DNA of 64,000 nt from JACVRW01 sp963825345 (GCA_963825345.1 CAWGSQ010000001.1:62001-126000); one strand, 5' to 3'; counted from the first letter of the stretch, positions 29,173 to 38,121 are shown. Notes: generated from the sequence alone by a model not told the origin. Translations and numbers: made by a program.

Positions 29173-29798
29173 GCTCACACGCCGCCAGCAGCGCAGCCCG
29201 CAGCCGCCCGCGCGCCCGAATTCGGCGCCGGCGGCTCGCCGCTGTCGTGGTGGTGGCCCTGCTTGGCGCGCTCTGCGCGGCGCTCGTGTCGGGACTCGGG
29301 GAGCAGGCCGTGCGGGAGATCACCCTCCCGCTGAAGCACGACGACATCATCCGCCAGCAGGCCGCCGACAAGGGCCTCGACCCCGCGTTGATCGCGGCGG
29401 TCATCTACGAGGAGTCGCGCTTTCGCGACCAGACCTCGCGCGCGGGCGCGCGCGGGCTCATGCAGATCACACCGGGCACCGCCGATTTCATCGCCGACCA
29501 CTCCGGCGGCTACCGCTTCAAGCAGTCCGACCTCGCCACCCCGCAGATCAACATCTCGTATGGCAGCTACTACCTGCGCTACCTGATCGACCACTACGAG
29601 GGAAGCGAGACGCTCGCCGTGGCCGCCTACAACGCGGGGCTCGGCAACGTGGACCGATGGGTCGCCAAGGCCGGAGGCGCGTCCGCATTCAAGTCGGCGG
29701 AGCACATCCCCTTCCCGGAGACGCGCGCCTACGTGGAGAACGTGCTCGAGCGGCGCGGCGAGTACCGGGACAACTACGCCGACGACCTCGGGCTCTAG
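29169..29798 (+). CDS. Membrane-anchored lytic transglycosylase
   Basis: A goose-lysozyme/SLT-type muramidase of 209 residues. A basic N-terminus and one helix ('LAAVVVVALLGALCAALVSG') anchor it; the catalytic Glu is in 'IYEESRFRDQ', followed by 'ARGLMQITPGTADFI' and 'AVAAYNAGLGNVDRWV', all typical of MltE/Slt. It would cleave peptidoglycan outside the membrane. Starts at GTG 29169 overlapping the coaE stop. Confidence 0.93.
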   Translation: MSSHAASSAARSRPRARIRRRRLAAVVVVALLGALCAALVSGLGEQAVREITLPLKHDDIIRQQAADKGLDPALIAAVIYEESRFRDQTSRAGARGLMQITPGTADFIADHSGGYRFKQSDLATPQINISYGSYYLRYLIDHYEGSETLAVAAYNAGLGNVDRWVAKAGGASAFKSAEHIPFPETRAYVENVLERRGEYRDNYADDLGL

Positions 29799-29818
29799 TC
29801 AGGGAATACACCACAGCG

Positions 29819-29824
29819 TAGAGT
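29819..29824 (+). promoter_or_regulatory. -10-like element TAGAGT
   Basis: TAGAGT stands 6 bases before GTG 29831, pointing to a leaderless mRNA and supporting that start. Confidence 0.45.
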
Positions 29825-29830
29825 GGGTCC

Positions 29831-30326
29831 GTGGCGACCGACGAAGATCTCGGCGACCCCGACGAGCCCGACGAGCTCATCCAGCTGTTGCAAGCGCTCC
29901 GACGGGGTGCTCGATCGGACCCTCGAAGACAAGGACCGTGCGGTCAGCGAGTTCGTGCCGGCGTACATGTACCCGCGCCTCCAAGAGGCTTGGGGAGAGG
30001 TATCGACGCGCTTCGATGTCGTTACCGAACAGATCCGTTCGGGCATGCACGAGGGGCCTCTGGAGGATCACGGGCTGCGCGACCCGAACTTCCGGCTCAA
30101 GGCGGAGGGGTTCTGGCGCAACGCCCGCGCATGGTGGGCGAACCCGACTCGCCACTGGCTAGGCAAGGCACTGGCCTGGGGGAATGTCGTCCTCACTAGC
30201 CTGTCCGCCGTCCTGCCCGCAGCCGGCATGATCGACGAGTTCAAGCAGGCTCTGGAGCGCGCGATCGACGACAAGGAAGACGAGGGCGAGCTGGCGGCCC
30301 AGGAGGGTCCGCCTACTGCGGGCTAG
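29831..30326 (+). CDS. Hypothetical protein, frameshifted
   Basis: About 164 residues after removing one extra G near 29903 ('LLQALR/RVLDRTLEDKDR'). The start 'MATDEDLGDPDEPDELIQLL' is very acidic. One hydrophobic segment ('GNVVLTSLSAVLPAAG', about residues 118-133) sits in the C-terminal third, after 'FWRNARAWWANPTRHWLGK'. No family recognised. Its TAG shares CTAG 30323-30326 with the stop of the convergent ABC-F gene. Confidence 0.65.
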
Positions 30327-32227
30327 GCCGAGGACTGCTCCCAGCGCGCGTACGCCTCCTCGACGGCCTTCTTGGCCGCCGCGTGGCGCTTCGTCGCGCG
30401 CTCGCTGCTCGTCGGGCTCGCCCAGGCCGAGGGATCGGCCAGCTCGTCCTCGATCGCGCGCAGCGCCGCCTCGGCCTTCTCGATCTCGCGCTCCAGCTGA
30501 GCCGCGCGCCTGACCGCGTTCTTCGACGGCCCGGCGGGCTTCGCCCGGCCGTTGCCTGACGGTTTCGCCGCCGCCTTGGCCTTGGCGGTCGCCCGCTTCT
30601 CGCGTCCCGGGCGCGCGCGCTCCCCGTCGCGGCGCTCCTCGCGCACGCGCGAGTACTCGGCCCAGCCGCCCTGATAGCTGTGCAGTTTCCCGTCCTCGAG
30701 CGCGATCGTCCGGGTGCCGACCGCGTCGAGCAGCGCGCGGTCGTGGGACACGAGCAACACGTTGCCGTCGAATCCGCTGAGCGCGTCCTCGAGCGCCTCG
30801 CGAGCGTCGATGTCGAGATGGTTCGTCGGCTCGTCGAGGATGAGCACGTTCGCGCCCGAGGCCACCAGGATCGCGAGCGACAGCCGGCGCCGCTCCCCGC
30901 CCGACAGCCCTTCCATCGGCTTCTCGGCCTCCTCGCCGCTGAACAGGAAGCGGCCCAGCAGCGCGCGCGCCTTGTTGGGCGTGAGGCGCGTAGCGCGTTG
31001 CGCCGCCTCGAGCACGGTCCCCGAGGAGCCGAGCTCCTCGGCGTGCTGGGAGAGGTATCCGAGCTGGACGTTGTGCCCCGTGCGCAGGCGTCCTCCGTCC
31101 AGCTCGCGCCGGCCTGCCAGAGCCTCGATCAGCGTCGTCTTGCCGGTACCGTTCGGCCCCACGAGCGACACGTGCTCGCCCCGCTCGAGCCAGAGCTCGC
31201 CGTCCTCGAGCAGCGTCCTGCCCGGCACCTCGAGGCGGCCGTCCTCCATATGGAGAACCACCCGCCCGGCGCGCTCCGCGCCGCCGAACTTGAAGCCGAG
31301 CGAGCGGTTGTCCGTGGGATCCCGCTCGATCCGCTCCATCTTGTCGAGCTTCTTCACGCGCGACTGGGCCTGGCGCGCCTTGCTGGCCTTGTAGCGGAAG
31401 CGCTCGATGAAGCGCTCCATGCGCGCGATCTCCGCCTGCTGCTTCTCGATCTGCTTGCCGAGCTGGATCTCGCGCGCGGCCGCCTCACGCCGCCACGCGT
31501 GCCACGAGCCCGGGAAGAAGCGCGAGCGCCCTGCCTCGAGCTCCAGCACGGAGGTGCCGACCGCCTCGAGGAACCAGCGGTCGTGTGCCACGAGGATCAC
31601 GGCCGAGTCGAGCTCGGTGAGGTACTCCTCGAGCCACTCGAGCGAGACGATGTCGAGATGGTTCGTGGGCTCGTCCAGCAGGAGCAGGTCCGGGTCGCCG
31701 GCCAGCGCGCGTGCCAGCGATGCGCGCGTGAGCTCCCCGCCAGAGAAGGTCGCGAGCTTGCGGTCGAGCTGCTCGTCGGCGAAGCCGAGGCCGTGCAGCG
31801 GGCCGAGCGCACGCGCGCGCCAGTTCCAGCCGCCGGCGTGCTCGAGGCGGGACTGCGCTCGCGAATAGCGCGCGAGCAGCGCGCCGTCGTCGGGCCGCTC
31901 GGCCATCTGGTCCTCGAGCCGGCGCAGGTCGTCCTCGAGCGCCACGAGGTCGCGGCAGCCCGATAGCACGTAGTCCCGCAGCGTCAGGTCTCGCTCGCGG
32001 GGCGCGCGTTGGTCGTGGAGGGCCACCCGCGTGCCCTTCTCCAGCATCAGTTCCCCACCGTCGATGCCGGTCTCGCCCGACAGCATCCGCAGCAGCGTCG
32101 TCTTGCCCGCGCCGTTGCGACCGGCGAGCGTCATTCGGTCGCGGCGCTCGAGCTTGAAGGAGACGCCCCTGAACAGGGGATTCCCCGCCATGTCCTTGTC
32201 CAGCGCGCTTGCGATCACCACAGCCAT
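30323..32227 (-). CDS. ABC-F family ATPase
   Basis: 634 residues with two ABC cassettes and no membrane segments, so a ribosome-acting ABC-F protein (Uup/EttA-like group). Cassette 1: 'LAGRNGAGKTTLLRML', 'TFSGGELTRASLARALA', 'LLLLDEPTNHLD'. Cassette 2: 'LVGPNGTGKTTLIEALAG', 'LSGGERRRLSLAILV', 'VLILDEPTNHLD'. The interdomain linker is rich in charged helices ('LGKQIEKQQAEIARMERFIE'), and a Lys/Ala-rich region leads to a C-terminal coiled coil. It may relieve stalled ribosomes or protect against antibiotics. TAGCCT (complement 32238-32243) lies 10 bases before the ATG. Confidence 0.93.
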   Translation of the reverse strand: MAVVIASALDKDMAGNPLFRGVSFKLERRDRMTLAGRNGAGKTTLLRMLSGETGIDGGELMLEKGTRVALHDQRAPRERDLTLRDYVLSGCRDLVALEDDLRRLEDQMAERPDDGALLARYSRAQSRLEHAGGWNWRARALGPLHGLGFADEQLDRKLATFSGGELTRASLARALAGDPDLLLLDEPTNHLDIVSLEWLEEYLTELDSAVILVAHDRWFLEAVGTSVLELEAGRSRFFPGSWHAWRREAAAREIQLGKQIEKQQAEIARMERFIERFRYKASKARQAQSRVKKLDKMERIERDPTDNRSLGFKFGGAERAGRVVLHMEDGRLEVPGRTLLEDGELWLERGEHVSLVGPNGTGKTTLIEALAGRRELDGGRLRTGHNVQLGYLSQHAEELGSSGTVLEAAQRATRLTPNKARALLGRFLFSGEEAEKPMEGLSGGERRRLSLAILVASGANVLILDEPTNHLDIDAREALEDALSGFDGNVLLVSHDRALLDAVGTRTIALEDGKLHSYQGGWAEYSRVREERRDGERARPGREKRATAKAKAAAKPSGNGRAKPAGPSKNAVRRAAQLEREIEKAEAALRAIEDELADPSAWASPTSSERATKRHAAAKKAVEEAYARWEQSSA

Positions 32228-32237
32228 GTCGGGGTCA

Positions 32238-32243
32238 AGGCTA
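32238..32243 (-). promoter_or_regulatory. -10-like element TAGCCT of the ABC-F gene
   Basis: On the minus strand TAGCCT is followed by 10 bases and then ATG 32227. Confidence 0.45.
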
Positions 32244-32323
32244 AGGGGCGCGCGCGAAGATCAGGGGCTGAGATGGGGGATGTCCCCGATGTAATTGCGA
32301 TTGCAACAACGCATGCTGGGGCC

Positions 32324-32794
32324 ATGAACAAGCTCACAGCAACACTCCTCGCAGTTGCAGCTCTCTGTGCGCTCGCCCTCCCGGCGGGCGCGTCGGCCGC
32401 AAAGCCGGTCAAGTACGTCGGAAAGACGAGCGGTGGTCACAAGGTCACCTTCAAGCTCTACGGCAACAAGAAGATCGACGACTTCGAGACCGGGATACCG
32501 ACCACCTGCATCCCGATTCAGGGTGGCGGCGCCCCCATGACGGGCGTCGACGTGTGGCCGAACAGCTGGTTCCTCGTCAACCGAACGGCCAAGTTCCAGG
32601 CGATGCTGACGCCCGCCTTCTACTGGAAAGAGGTGACCAACAATTTCGAGGTCACGACCAAGAAGCTAAGGAACGGGACGATCCGGGGCAATCTGCGCAA
32701 GCAGTACGAGTTCCTGGTTTCCAAGTACCCGATCGGCACCTTCGTCATCTACAGCTGCCTGGGCGAGGCCAAGTTCTCTGCTAAGCCGGCCTGA
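32324..32794 (+). CDS. Small secreted protein of unknown function
   Basis: 156 residues with a clear Sec signal ('LTATLLAVAALCALALPAGA', cleavage near 'ASAAK'). The mature part is basic and beta-rich ('HKVTFKLYGNKKIDDFE', 'NNFEVTTKKLRNGTIRG') with two cysteines (in 'TTCIPIQ' and 'YSCLGEA') that may form a disulfide. Similar short secreted beta proteins are common in soil actinobacteria. No function can be assigned. Followed by a strong terminator. Confidence 0.78.
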   Translation: MNKLTATLLAVAALCALALPAGASAAKPVKYVGKTSGGHKVTFKLYGNKKIDDFETGIPTTCIPIQGGGAPMTGVDVWPNSWFLVNRTAKFQAMLTPAFYWKEVTNNFEVTTKKLRNGTIRGNLRKQYEFLVSKYPIGTFVIYSCLGEAKFSAKPA

Positions 32795-32801
32795 ACGACC
32801 A

Positions 32802-32832
32802 ACGGCCCCCGTGCAGTCTGCGCGGGGGCCGT
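32802..32832. terminator. Terminator between convergent genes
   Basis: ACGGCCCCCG (32802-32811) pairs with CGGGGGCCGT (32823-32832) in a perfect 10-bp stem, located between two convergent stops and likely serving both. Confidence 0.85.
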
Positions 32833-32851
32833 CGTTCGTCCTGCTGTGGGA

Positions 32852-33556
32852 TTAGGCGGCGATGGGTGCTGCCACCGGCGCTGTTCCCGTCGGGTTGCTC
32901 GGGCGGCGGGTGCCCATCACGATCAGGGCGATGCCCATGAGGAGCACGAACGAGCCGCTGCCGACCGCGGTCCATGCGATCTCGTCGAGGAACGGGATGT
33001 TGGCGCCCGTGCTGACGTCGGCGTCGACCCCGGCGGAGCCGTCGGCGTTCATCACCACGACCGAGTAGTCGCCGTCCTCGATCTCCCAGTTCAGGGTCTG
33101 CTTGCCCGAGCCCTGCTCGGATGCGACCCAGATCTGTGAGTTCGCGGGAGCCACCGCGCGGCTGCCGGCGTGGTCGTCGTAGCTCGCCTCGAACGGCGAG
33201 GTGTCGATGTCGGTGACCGTCGTGTGCGAGACGCCCTGGAGGTAGTTCTCCACGTCGTTCGTACGAGCGATACCGACGAACACCGGCTTATCGTCGCGAG
33301 ACTCGACCTGGAGCCTCACCTTGCCGAGGTCGTTCGTGTCCAGGGCCCAGTCGCCGGCGTCCAGATCCACATCGAGGTTCTCGGTCGCGAGTGCACGCGT
33401 TCCGGCCTCGAACTGGTGGGTGTCGGTCGACAGGTAGCCGTCGCTGTCCTTCTGCGACTCGCCTACGAAAGCAAGTCCACCGATGGCCAGAAGGCCGACG
33501 GCGAAAAGGCTGGCGACGGCGCCGGTGACGACCAGGACGATGCTTGGCTTCTTCAT
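32852..33556 (-). CDS. Two-helix surface protein of unknown function
   Basis: 234 residues: one N-terminal helix ('IVLVVTGAVASLFAVGLLAI'), a long extracytoplasmic beta-rich domain ('ALATENLDVDLDAGDWALD', 'GDYSVVVMNADGSAGVD') and a C-terminal helix ('AVGSGSFVLLMGIALIVMG') with a short cytoplasmic tail. ATG 33556 follows GGAGGAA, a good ribosome site, and begins the Lys-rich 'MKKPSIVL'. The layout resembles actinobacterial membrane-anchored sandwich proteins. Function unknown. Confidence 0.8.
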   Translation of the reverse strand: MKKPSIVLVVTGAVASLFAVGLLAIGGLAFVGESQKDSDGYLSTDTHQFEAGTRALATENLDVDLDAGDWALDTNDLGKVRLQVESRDDKPVFVGIARTNDVENYLQGVSHTTVTDIDTSPFEASYDDHAGSRAVAPANSQIWVASEQGSGKQTLNWEIEDGDYSVVVMNADGSAGVDADVSTGANIPFLDEIAWTAVGSGSFVLLMGIALIVMGTRRPSNPTGTAPVAAPIAA

Positions 33557-33610
33557 TTCGAGTTCCTCCGATGCGTTGTAATTTGCGATGAGTGAACCGT
33601 CGCACCGGAG

Positions 33611-33661
33611 GGGTGCGGTTTCGCTGGAGCTAGCAGGCATCCGGGGGGTGCGGTTAGCTCC
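33611..33661. repeat. Direct and inverted repeats in a divergent intergenic region
   Basis: GGGTGCGGTT occurs at 33611-33620 and again at 33646-33655, 35 bases apart; GGAGCTA (33626-33632) and TAGCTCC (33655-33661) form an inverted pair between and beside them. They lie just before the GIY-YIG start, in the gap between two divergent genes, and could be a regulator-binding site. Confidence 0.5.
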
Positions 33662-33666
33662 ACCCC

Positions 33667-33906
33667 GTGCCCGCCTTCGTCTACCTCCTGCGCTGCGCCG
33701 ACGGCACGCTCTACTGCGGCTGGTCGACCGACCCCGAGCGGCGGCTCCGCCAGCACCAGGCCGGCACCGCGAGCCGCTACACGCGCACCCGCCGCCCGGT
33801 GGAGCTCGTCTACACCCGCGAGTTCGCCAGCCGCTCAGAGGCCATGCGCGAGGAGGTGCGGATCAAGCGCCTGCCGGCGCGCGATAAGCGCCGCCTGCAT
33901 CGCTAA
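33667..33906 (+). CDS. GIY-YIG nuclease-superfamily protein (UPF0213)
   Basis: 79 residues: 'VYLLRCADGTLYCGWSTDP' carries the GIY-YIG signature, with the catalytic Arg in 'ERRLRQHQAGTASRYT' and the Glu in 'SRSEAMREEVRIKRL'. Stand-alone single-domain members of this family (YhbQ-like) are thought to act in DNA repair; placement 12 bases before uvrB fits that. Start GTG 33667. Confidence 0.88.
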   Translation: MPAFVYLLRCADGTLYCGWSTDPERRLRQHQAGTASRYTRTRRPVELVYTREFASRSEAMREEVRIKRLPARDKRRLHR

Positions 33907-33918
33907 CGTCTTTAGGTC

Positions 33919-35919
33919 GTGCCGAAGTTCGAGCTCAATTCCGCTTACAAGCCCGTGGCCGACCAGGGGACCGCGGTGACCGGGCTTTCGCGCGGGATCG
34001 AAAGCGGCGACCGCTTCCAGACGCTTCTGGGTGTCACGGGGTCGGGCAAGACGGCCACGATGGCCTTCACGATCGAGCAGGTTCAGCGGCCTTCTCTCGT
34101 GATCGCCCACAACAAGACGCTCGCCGCCCAGCTCTGCAACGAGTTCCGGGAGTTCTTCCCGAAGAACTCGGTCGAGTACTTCGTCTCGTACTACGACTAC
34201 TACCAGCCGGAGGCGTACGTGCCGGCGCAGGATCTCTACATCGAGAAGGACTCCTCCATCAACGAGGAGATCGACCGTCTCCGGCACGCGGCCACGAGCG
34301 CGCTGTTCGCCCGGCGCGACGTGATCGTGGTGGCGTCGGTCTCGTGCATCTACGGACTCGGCTCGCCCGACAAATACAACGCCCAGGTCACGCTGCTGAA
34401 GAAGGGCGAGATGGTCGACCGCGACGAGGTGCTGCGCAAGCTCGTCGACAACATGTACACGCGCAACGACCAGGCTCTCGGTCGCGGCACCTTCCGCGTG
34501 CGCGGCGAGACGCTCGAGGTGTTCCCCGCCTACGCCGAGACGGCCTACCGGGCGGTCTTCTTCGGCGACGAGATCGAGGCGATCCAGCACTTCGACCCGC
34601 TCACCGGCGAGGTCTTCCAGGAGCTCGAGCACGCCGGCATCTGGCCGGCCACGCACTACGCCACCGACCGTCCGACGATCGAGCGGGCGGTCGGCGAGAT
34701 CCGCGACGAGATGGAGGCGCGCTGCAAGGAGCTCGAGGAGCAGGGCAAGCTGCTCGAGTCGCATCGGCTGCGCCAGCGCACCCAGTTCGACATGGAGATG
34801 ATGCGCGAGCTCGGCTTCTGCAACGGGATCGAGAACTACTCGCGCATCCTGGACGGCCGCGCGCCGGGGGAGCGCCCCTTCTGCCTGCTCGACTTCTTCC
34901 CGGACGACTTCGTCTGCTTCATCGACGAGTCGCACCAGACCGTGCCGCAGATCGGCGGCATGTTCGAGGGCGACCGCTCGCGCAAGAACACGCTGGTGGA
35001 CTTCGGCTTCCGGCTGCCGAGTGCGCTCGACAACCGGCCGCAGACGTTCGACGAGTTCCTCGCGCACACGCCCCAGATCGTGTTCGTCTCGGCCACGCCG
35101 AGCGACTTCGAGCGCAACCACTCGTCCCAGATCGTCGAGCAGATCGTGCGCCCGACCGGAGTGATCGATCCCGAGGTCGACGTCCGCGAGACGAAGAACC
35201 AGATCGACGACCTGATGGAGGAGATCCGCCAGCGGGTCGAGGTCGAGGAGCGCACGCTCGTGACCACTCTCACCAAGAAGATGGCCGAGGACCTCACCGA
35301 CTACCTGCTCGAGTACGGCTTCAAGGTCCGCTACCTGCACTCCGAGATCGACACGCTGGAGCGCATCCAGATCATCCGCGAGCTGCGGCTCGGCGAATAC
35401 GACGTGCTGGTGGGCGTGAACCTCCTGCGAGAGGGGCTCGACCTGCCGGAGGTCTCGCTGGTGGCGATCCTCGACGCGGACAAGGAGGGCTTCCTTCGCG
35501 GCGAGACCTCGCTGATCCAGACGATCGGTCGCGCCGCCAGGAACATCCGCGGCAAGGTGATCATGTACGCCGACAAGGAGACGGCCGCGATGCGCACCGC
35601 CATCAGCGAGACCGACCGCCGCCGCGCGATCCAGGTGGCATACAACGAGGAGCACGGCATCACGCCGGCCACGATCCAGAAGGGCATCTCCGACATCAGC
35701 GACTTCCTGATGGCGGAGTCCAAGGTCCCGGCCGGCCGCGGGCGTCGCCGGCGGGACACCGAGGGAATGTCGGCCGAGGACATCCGGCGCACGATCGTGG
35801 AGCTGGAGGAGGAGATGCTGGCGGCCGCCGACGACCTCCGTTTCGAGTACGCGGCAAAGCTGCGCGACGAGATCAAGTCGCTACGACACGAACTGGACGA
35901 GGCCGAAGCGAGCGCCTGA
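33919..35919 (+). CDS. uvrB: Excinuclease ABC subunit B
   Basis: Damage-verifying helicase-like subunit of nucleotide excision repair, 666 residues. Walker A 'GVTGSGKTATMAF', beta-hairpin 'YYDYYQPEAYVPAQD', the DEAD-like 'FIDESHQTVPQIGGM', helicase motifs 'VSATPSDFE', 'NLLREGLDLPEVSLVAILD' and 'QTIGRAARN', and the C-terminal UVR domain ('DDLRFEYAAKLRDEIKSL') that binds UvrC. GTG 33919 follows TAACGT (33904-33909) at 9 bases. No LexA box is seen upstream, unlike uvrA at 38.6 kb. Confidence 0.97.
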   Translation: MPKFELNSAYKPVADQGTAVTGLSRGIESGDRFQTLLGVTGSGKTATMAFTIEQVQRPSLVIAHNKTLAAQLCNEFREFFPKNSVEYFVSYYDYYQPEAYVPAQDLYIEKDSSINEEIDRLRHAATSALFARRDVIVVASVSCIYGLGSPDKYNAQVTLLKKGEMVDRDEVLRKLVDNMYTRNDQALGRGTFRVRGETLEVFPAYAETAYRAVFFGDEIEAIQHFDPLTGEVFQELEHAGIWPATHYATDRPTIERAVGEIRDEMEARCKELEEQGKLLESHRLRQRTQFDMEMMRELGFCNGIENYSRILDGRAPGERPFCLLDFFPDDFVCFIDESHQTVPQIGGMFEGDRSRKNTLVDFGFRLPSALDNRPQTFDEFLAHTPQIVFVSATPSDFERNHSSQIVEQIVRPTGVIDPEVDVRETKNQIDDLMEEIRQRVEVEERTLVTTLTKKMAEDLTDYLLEYGFKVRYLHSEIDTLERIQIIRELRLGEYDVLVGVNLLREGLDLPEVSLVAILDADKEGFLRGETSLIQTIGRAARNIRGKVIMYADKETAAMRTAISETDRRRAIQVAYNEEHGITPATIQKGISDISDFLMAESKVPAGRGRRRRDTEGMSAEDIRRTIVELEEEMLAAADDLRFEYAAKLRDEIKSLRHELDEAEASA

Positions 35920-35957
35920 GCGTCCAGGCGTTAATTCGCAGGATGGACGCAAATAGC

Positions 35958-35963
35958 TAGGAT
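35958..35963 (+). promoter_or_regulatory. -10-like element TAGGAT of the copper-protein gene
   Basis: TAGGAT ends 7 bases before GTG 35971. The in-frame ATG at 35962 falls inside this hexamer and is therefore unlikely to be the start. Confidence 0.5.
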
Positions 35964-35970
35964 GGACGGC

Positions 35971-37521
35971 GTGCACCCTCTGATGAGGCGCGCCGGATGC
36001 GCGCTCATTTCCAGCCTGGCCTTGATCGCGATTGCCGCGCCCGCGACAATGGCCGCGCCCGAGGGCAAGGCCGTCGCCGTGAGCTCGCTGGCGAACGGCG
36101 CAAAGCGGATCAAGTACAAGATCGGTCCGTTCAACATCGTCCCGGGCCAGAACGAGATCGGCTACGAGATCATCCGCGAGAAGCCCCAGGTCGACGGCTA
36201 CTTCACGCGCATTCGCCCCGACCTGACCTATCTGGACGGCCGCGTCCCGGGTGTTGAGGTGATCCATCTCCACCACGGTGTCTGGGTCAACACCGCACGC
36301 CGGGCCGTGACCTCGTCGCTGCCCGTGGAGCCCTTCTTCGCCGCTGGCGAGGAGAAGACGATCATGCGTCTGCCCAAGGGCTACGGATACCCGATCAAGG
36401 GGTCGGACTCCCTGATCCTCAACCACATGATCCACAACCTGACGCCGGTGCCGACGCAGGTGTACATGGTCTACGTCGTGGACTTCGTGCGGAAGGGCTC
36501 ACGCGCCGCCCGCGGGATGCGCTCCGTTCGCCCGATCTGGATGGACGTCCAGAACGGCAGTCTCTACCCGGTCTTCAACGTCGAAAAGGGATCCGGCGAC
36601 AAGGGCCGCTACACGTATCCCGACGATGCGCGGAACCCCTACGGCAGCGGTCCCAGAAAGAACGAGTGGGTGGTGGACAGGCCGGGTGTGCTGGTGGCCA
36701 CCGCCGGTCACCTGCATCCCGGCGGTCTGCACACGGATATGTACGTGCGCCGGCGCGGCGAGAAGATTCGACAGTCGCGCAGGGCGGACGCTCCACGCGG
36801 CCGTGGAAATACCGCCCACCTGTTCCGCTCGGTGGCCAAGTACTACGAGCCGGCGGGGGCCGTGTCGTGGGATGTGGCCATGACCGGAACTCGGCTCGAC
36901 TGGCGCGTGAAGCTGCGTCGGGGCGACGTGCTCTCCACGAGCGCCACCTACGACACGAAGCGCGGCGCCTGGTGGGAGTCGATGGGGATCATGGTCGCCT
37001 ACATGGCCGATGGCGGGCCGGGACGCGACCCGTTCAAGAAGCGCGTGAACTACCGGGGCTCCGTCACTCACGGGCATCTCGCGGAGAACGACAATCACGG
37101 CGGTCAGGCCACCGGCCTGCCCGATCCACGCCAGCTGCCGGACGGATCCGAGAATCCCGGCAACCTCGACATCGTGAACTTCAAGTACCAGTTCGGAGAT
37201 CTGAGCCTGCCGGGGCAGGCGGGCCGGCCACCGGTGATCCGGCCCGGCCAGGCGCTGAACTTCCGCAACCAGGTCGACGACGCGAAGAAGATCTACCACT
37301 CGATCACGTCCTGTAAAGCGCCCTGCAACCGCTCGACGGGCATCGCGTATCCGATCGCGGACGGGGACGTCCAGTTCGAGTCGAACACGCTCGGGTCGGC
37401 TGTGCCGCCCGCCACGGGCGCCCTCGAGTGGAAGACGCCGGACAATCTCAATCCAGGCACCTACACGTACTTCTGCCGCATCCACCCGTTCATGCGAGGG
37501 GCCTTCCGGGTCAAGCAGTAG
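35971..37521 (+). CDS. Secreted PHM-like copper monooxygenase candidate with C-terminal cupredoxin domain
   Basis: 516 residues with a Sec signal ('ALISSLALIAIAAPATMA'). The central part has the copper-ligand pattern of type II ascorbate-dependent monooxygenases (PHM/dopamine beta-hydroxylase): His101-His102 in 'IHLHHGVW', His152/His155 in 'NHMIHN', the HxH pair His247/His249 in 'AGHLHPGGLH' followed by 'TDMYVRR', and Met338 or Met341 in 'WWESMGIMVAYM'. The last 90 residues look like a type 1 copper domain: His443 in 'YHSITS', then Cys502, His505 and Met508 in 'YFCRIHPFM'. Ligand matches are seen; the fold and activity are inference. It could instead be a non-catalytic copper carrier. Confidence 0.72.
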   Translation: MHPLMRRAGCALISSLALIAIAAPATMAAPEGKAVAVSSLANGAKRIKYKIGPFNIVPGQNEIGYEIIREKPQVDGYFTRIRPDLTYLDGRVPGVEVIHLHHGVWVNTARRAVTSSLPVEPFFAAGEEKTIMRLPKGYGYPIKGSDSLILNHMIHNLTPVPTQVYMVYVVDFVRKGSRAARGMRSVRPIWMDVQNGSLYPVFNVEKGSGDKGRYTYPDDARNPYGSGPRKNEWVVDRPGVLVATAGHLHPGGLHTDMYVRRRGEKIRQSRRADAPRGRGNTAHLFRSVAKYYEPAGAVSWDVAMTGTRLDWRVKLRRGDVLSTSATYDTKRGAWWESMGIMVAYMADGGPGRDPFKKRVNYRGSVTHGHLAENDNHGGQATGLPDPRQLPDGSENPGNLDIVNFKYQFGDLSLPGQAGRPPVIRPGQALNFRNQVDDAKKIYHSITSCKAPCNRSTGIAYPIADGDVQFESNTLGSAVPPATGALEWKTPDNLNPGTYTYFCRIHPFMRGAFRVKQ

Positions 37522-37542
37522 GCGCGCTGTACGCTCCCGGGG

Positions 37543-38106
37543 GTGAGCGAGCGGAGTGGAAAGCAGTCCGCCGCGGCGGCGGCAGCCGACCGCGTGCGCG
37601 CCGTCATCGAGGCGGCGGAGCAGGGCGCGGCCGAGCTGCGCGCTGAGGCCGCGCAGGAGATCGACACCCAGCTGGAACGAGCCGAGGCGGTCGCGGGCCG
37701 GCTCGCCGAGCGAGCCAACACGATCGAGCAGGCGCTTCAGGGCATCGCGGACAGCGTCCGCGACGAGCTCTCGGCCCTGAGGGCGGACCTCGAGGAGCTG
37801 CGCGCCGTGGGGGAGGGCGTTGCGGAAGCCCGAGCGGAGGCGGCCGCGGAGCCGGCGCCCGCGGCGGCCGAGCCCGAGCCGGTGGCGGCCGAGCCAGAGC
37901 CCGAGACTGCCGAGCTCGAGGCCGCCGCTTCGCCGGCCAACGGCCCGCCCGCGGGCGACGGCCACGAGGGCGCACGCTTGATCGCCCTCAACATGGCTCT
38001 GAACGGGTCACCCCGCGAGGAGACCGCCCGCTACCTCGAGGAGAACTTCGAGCTGGAGAACCCTGAAGCGCTCCTCGACGAGGTCTACGCCCGCGTCGGT
38101 ACCTGA
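37543..38106 (+). CDS. Coiled-coil protein with acidic Ala/Pro/Glu linker
   Basis: 187 residues. The first 95 form a long Ala/Glu-rich coiled coil ('ELRAEAAQEIDTQLERAEAV', 'SVRDELSALRADLEELRAV'), followed by a low-complexity linker of A, P and E and a conserved-looking C-terminal helical region ('GARLIALNMALNGSPREETA'). No membrane segment. The general layout recalls DivIVA-type scaffold proteins but the family motif is not visible. Starts at GTG 37543, 21 bases after the copper-protein stop, so it may share its transcript. Confidence 0.72.
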   Translation: MSERSGKQSAAAAAADRVRAVIEAAEQGAAELRAEAAQEIDTQLERAEAVAGRLAERANTIEQALQGIADSVRDELSALRADLEELRAVGEGVAEARAEAAAEPAPAAAEPEPVAAEPEPETAELEAAASPANGPPAGDGHEGARLIALNMALNGSPREETARYLEENFELENPEALLDEVYARVGT

Positions 38107-38121
38107 CGGCCAGGCCGTCAG

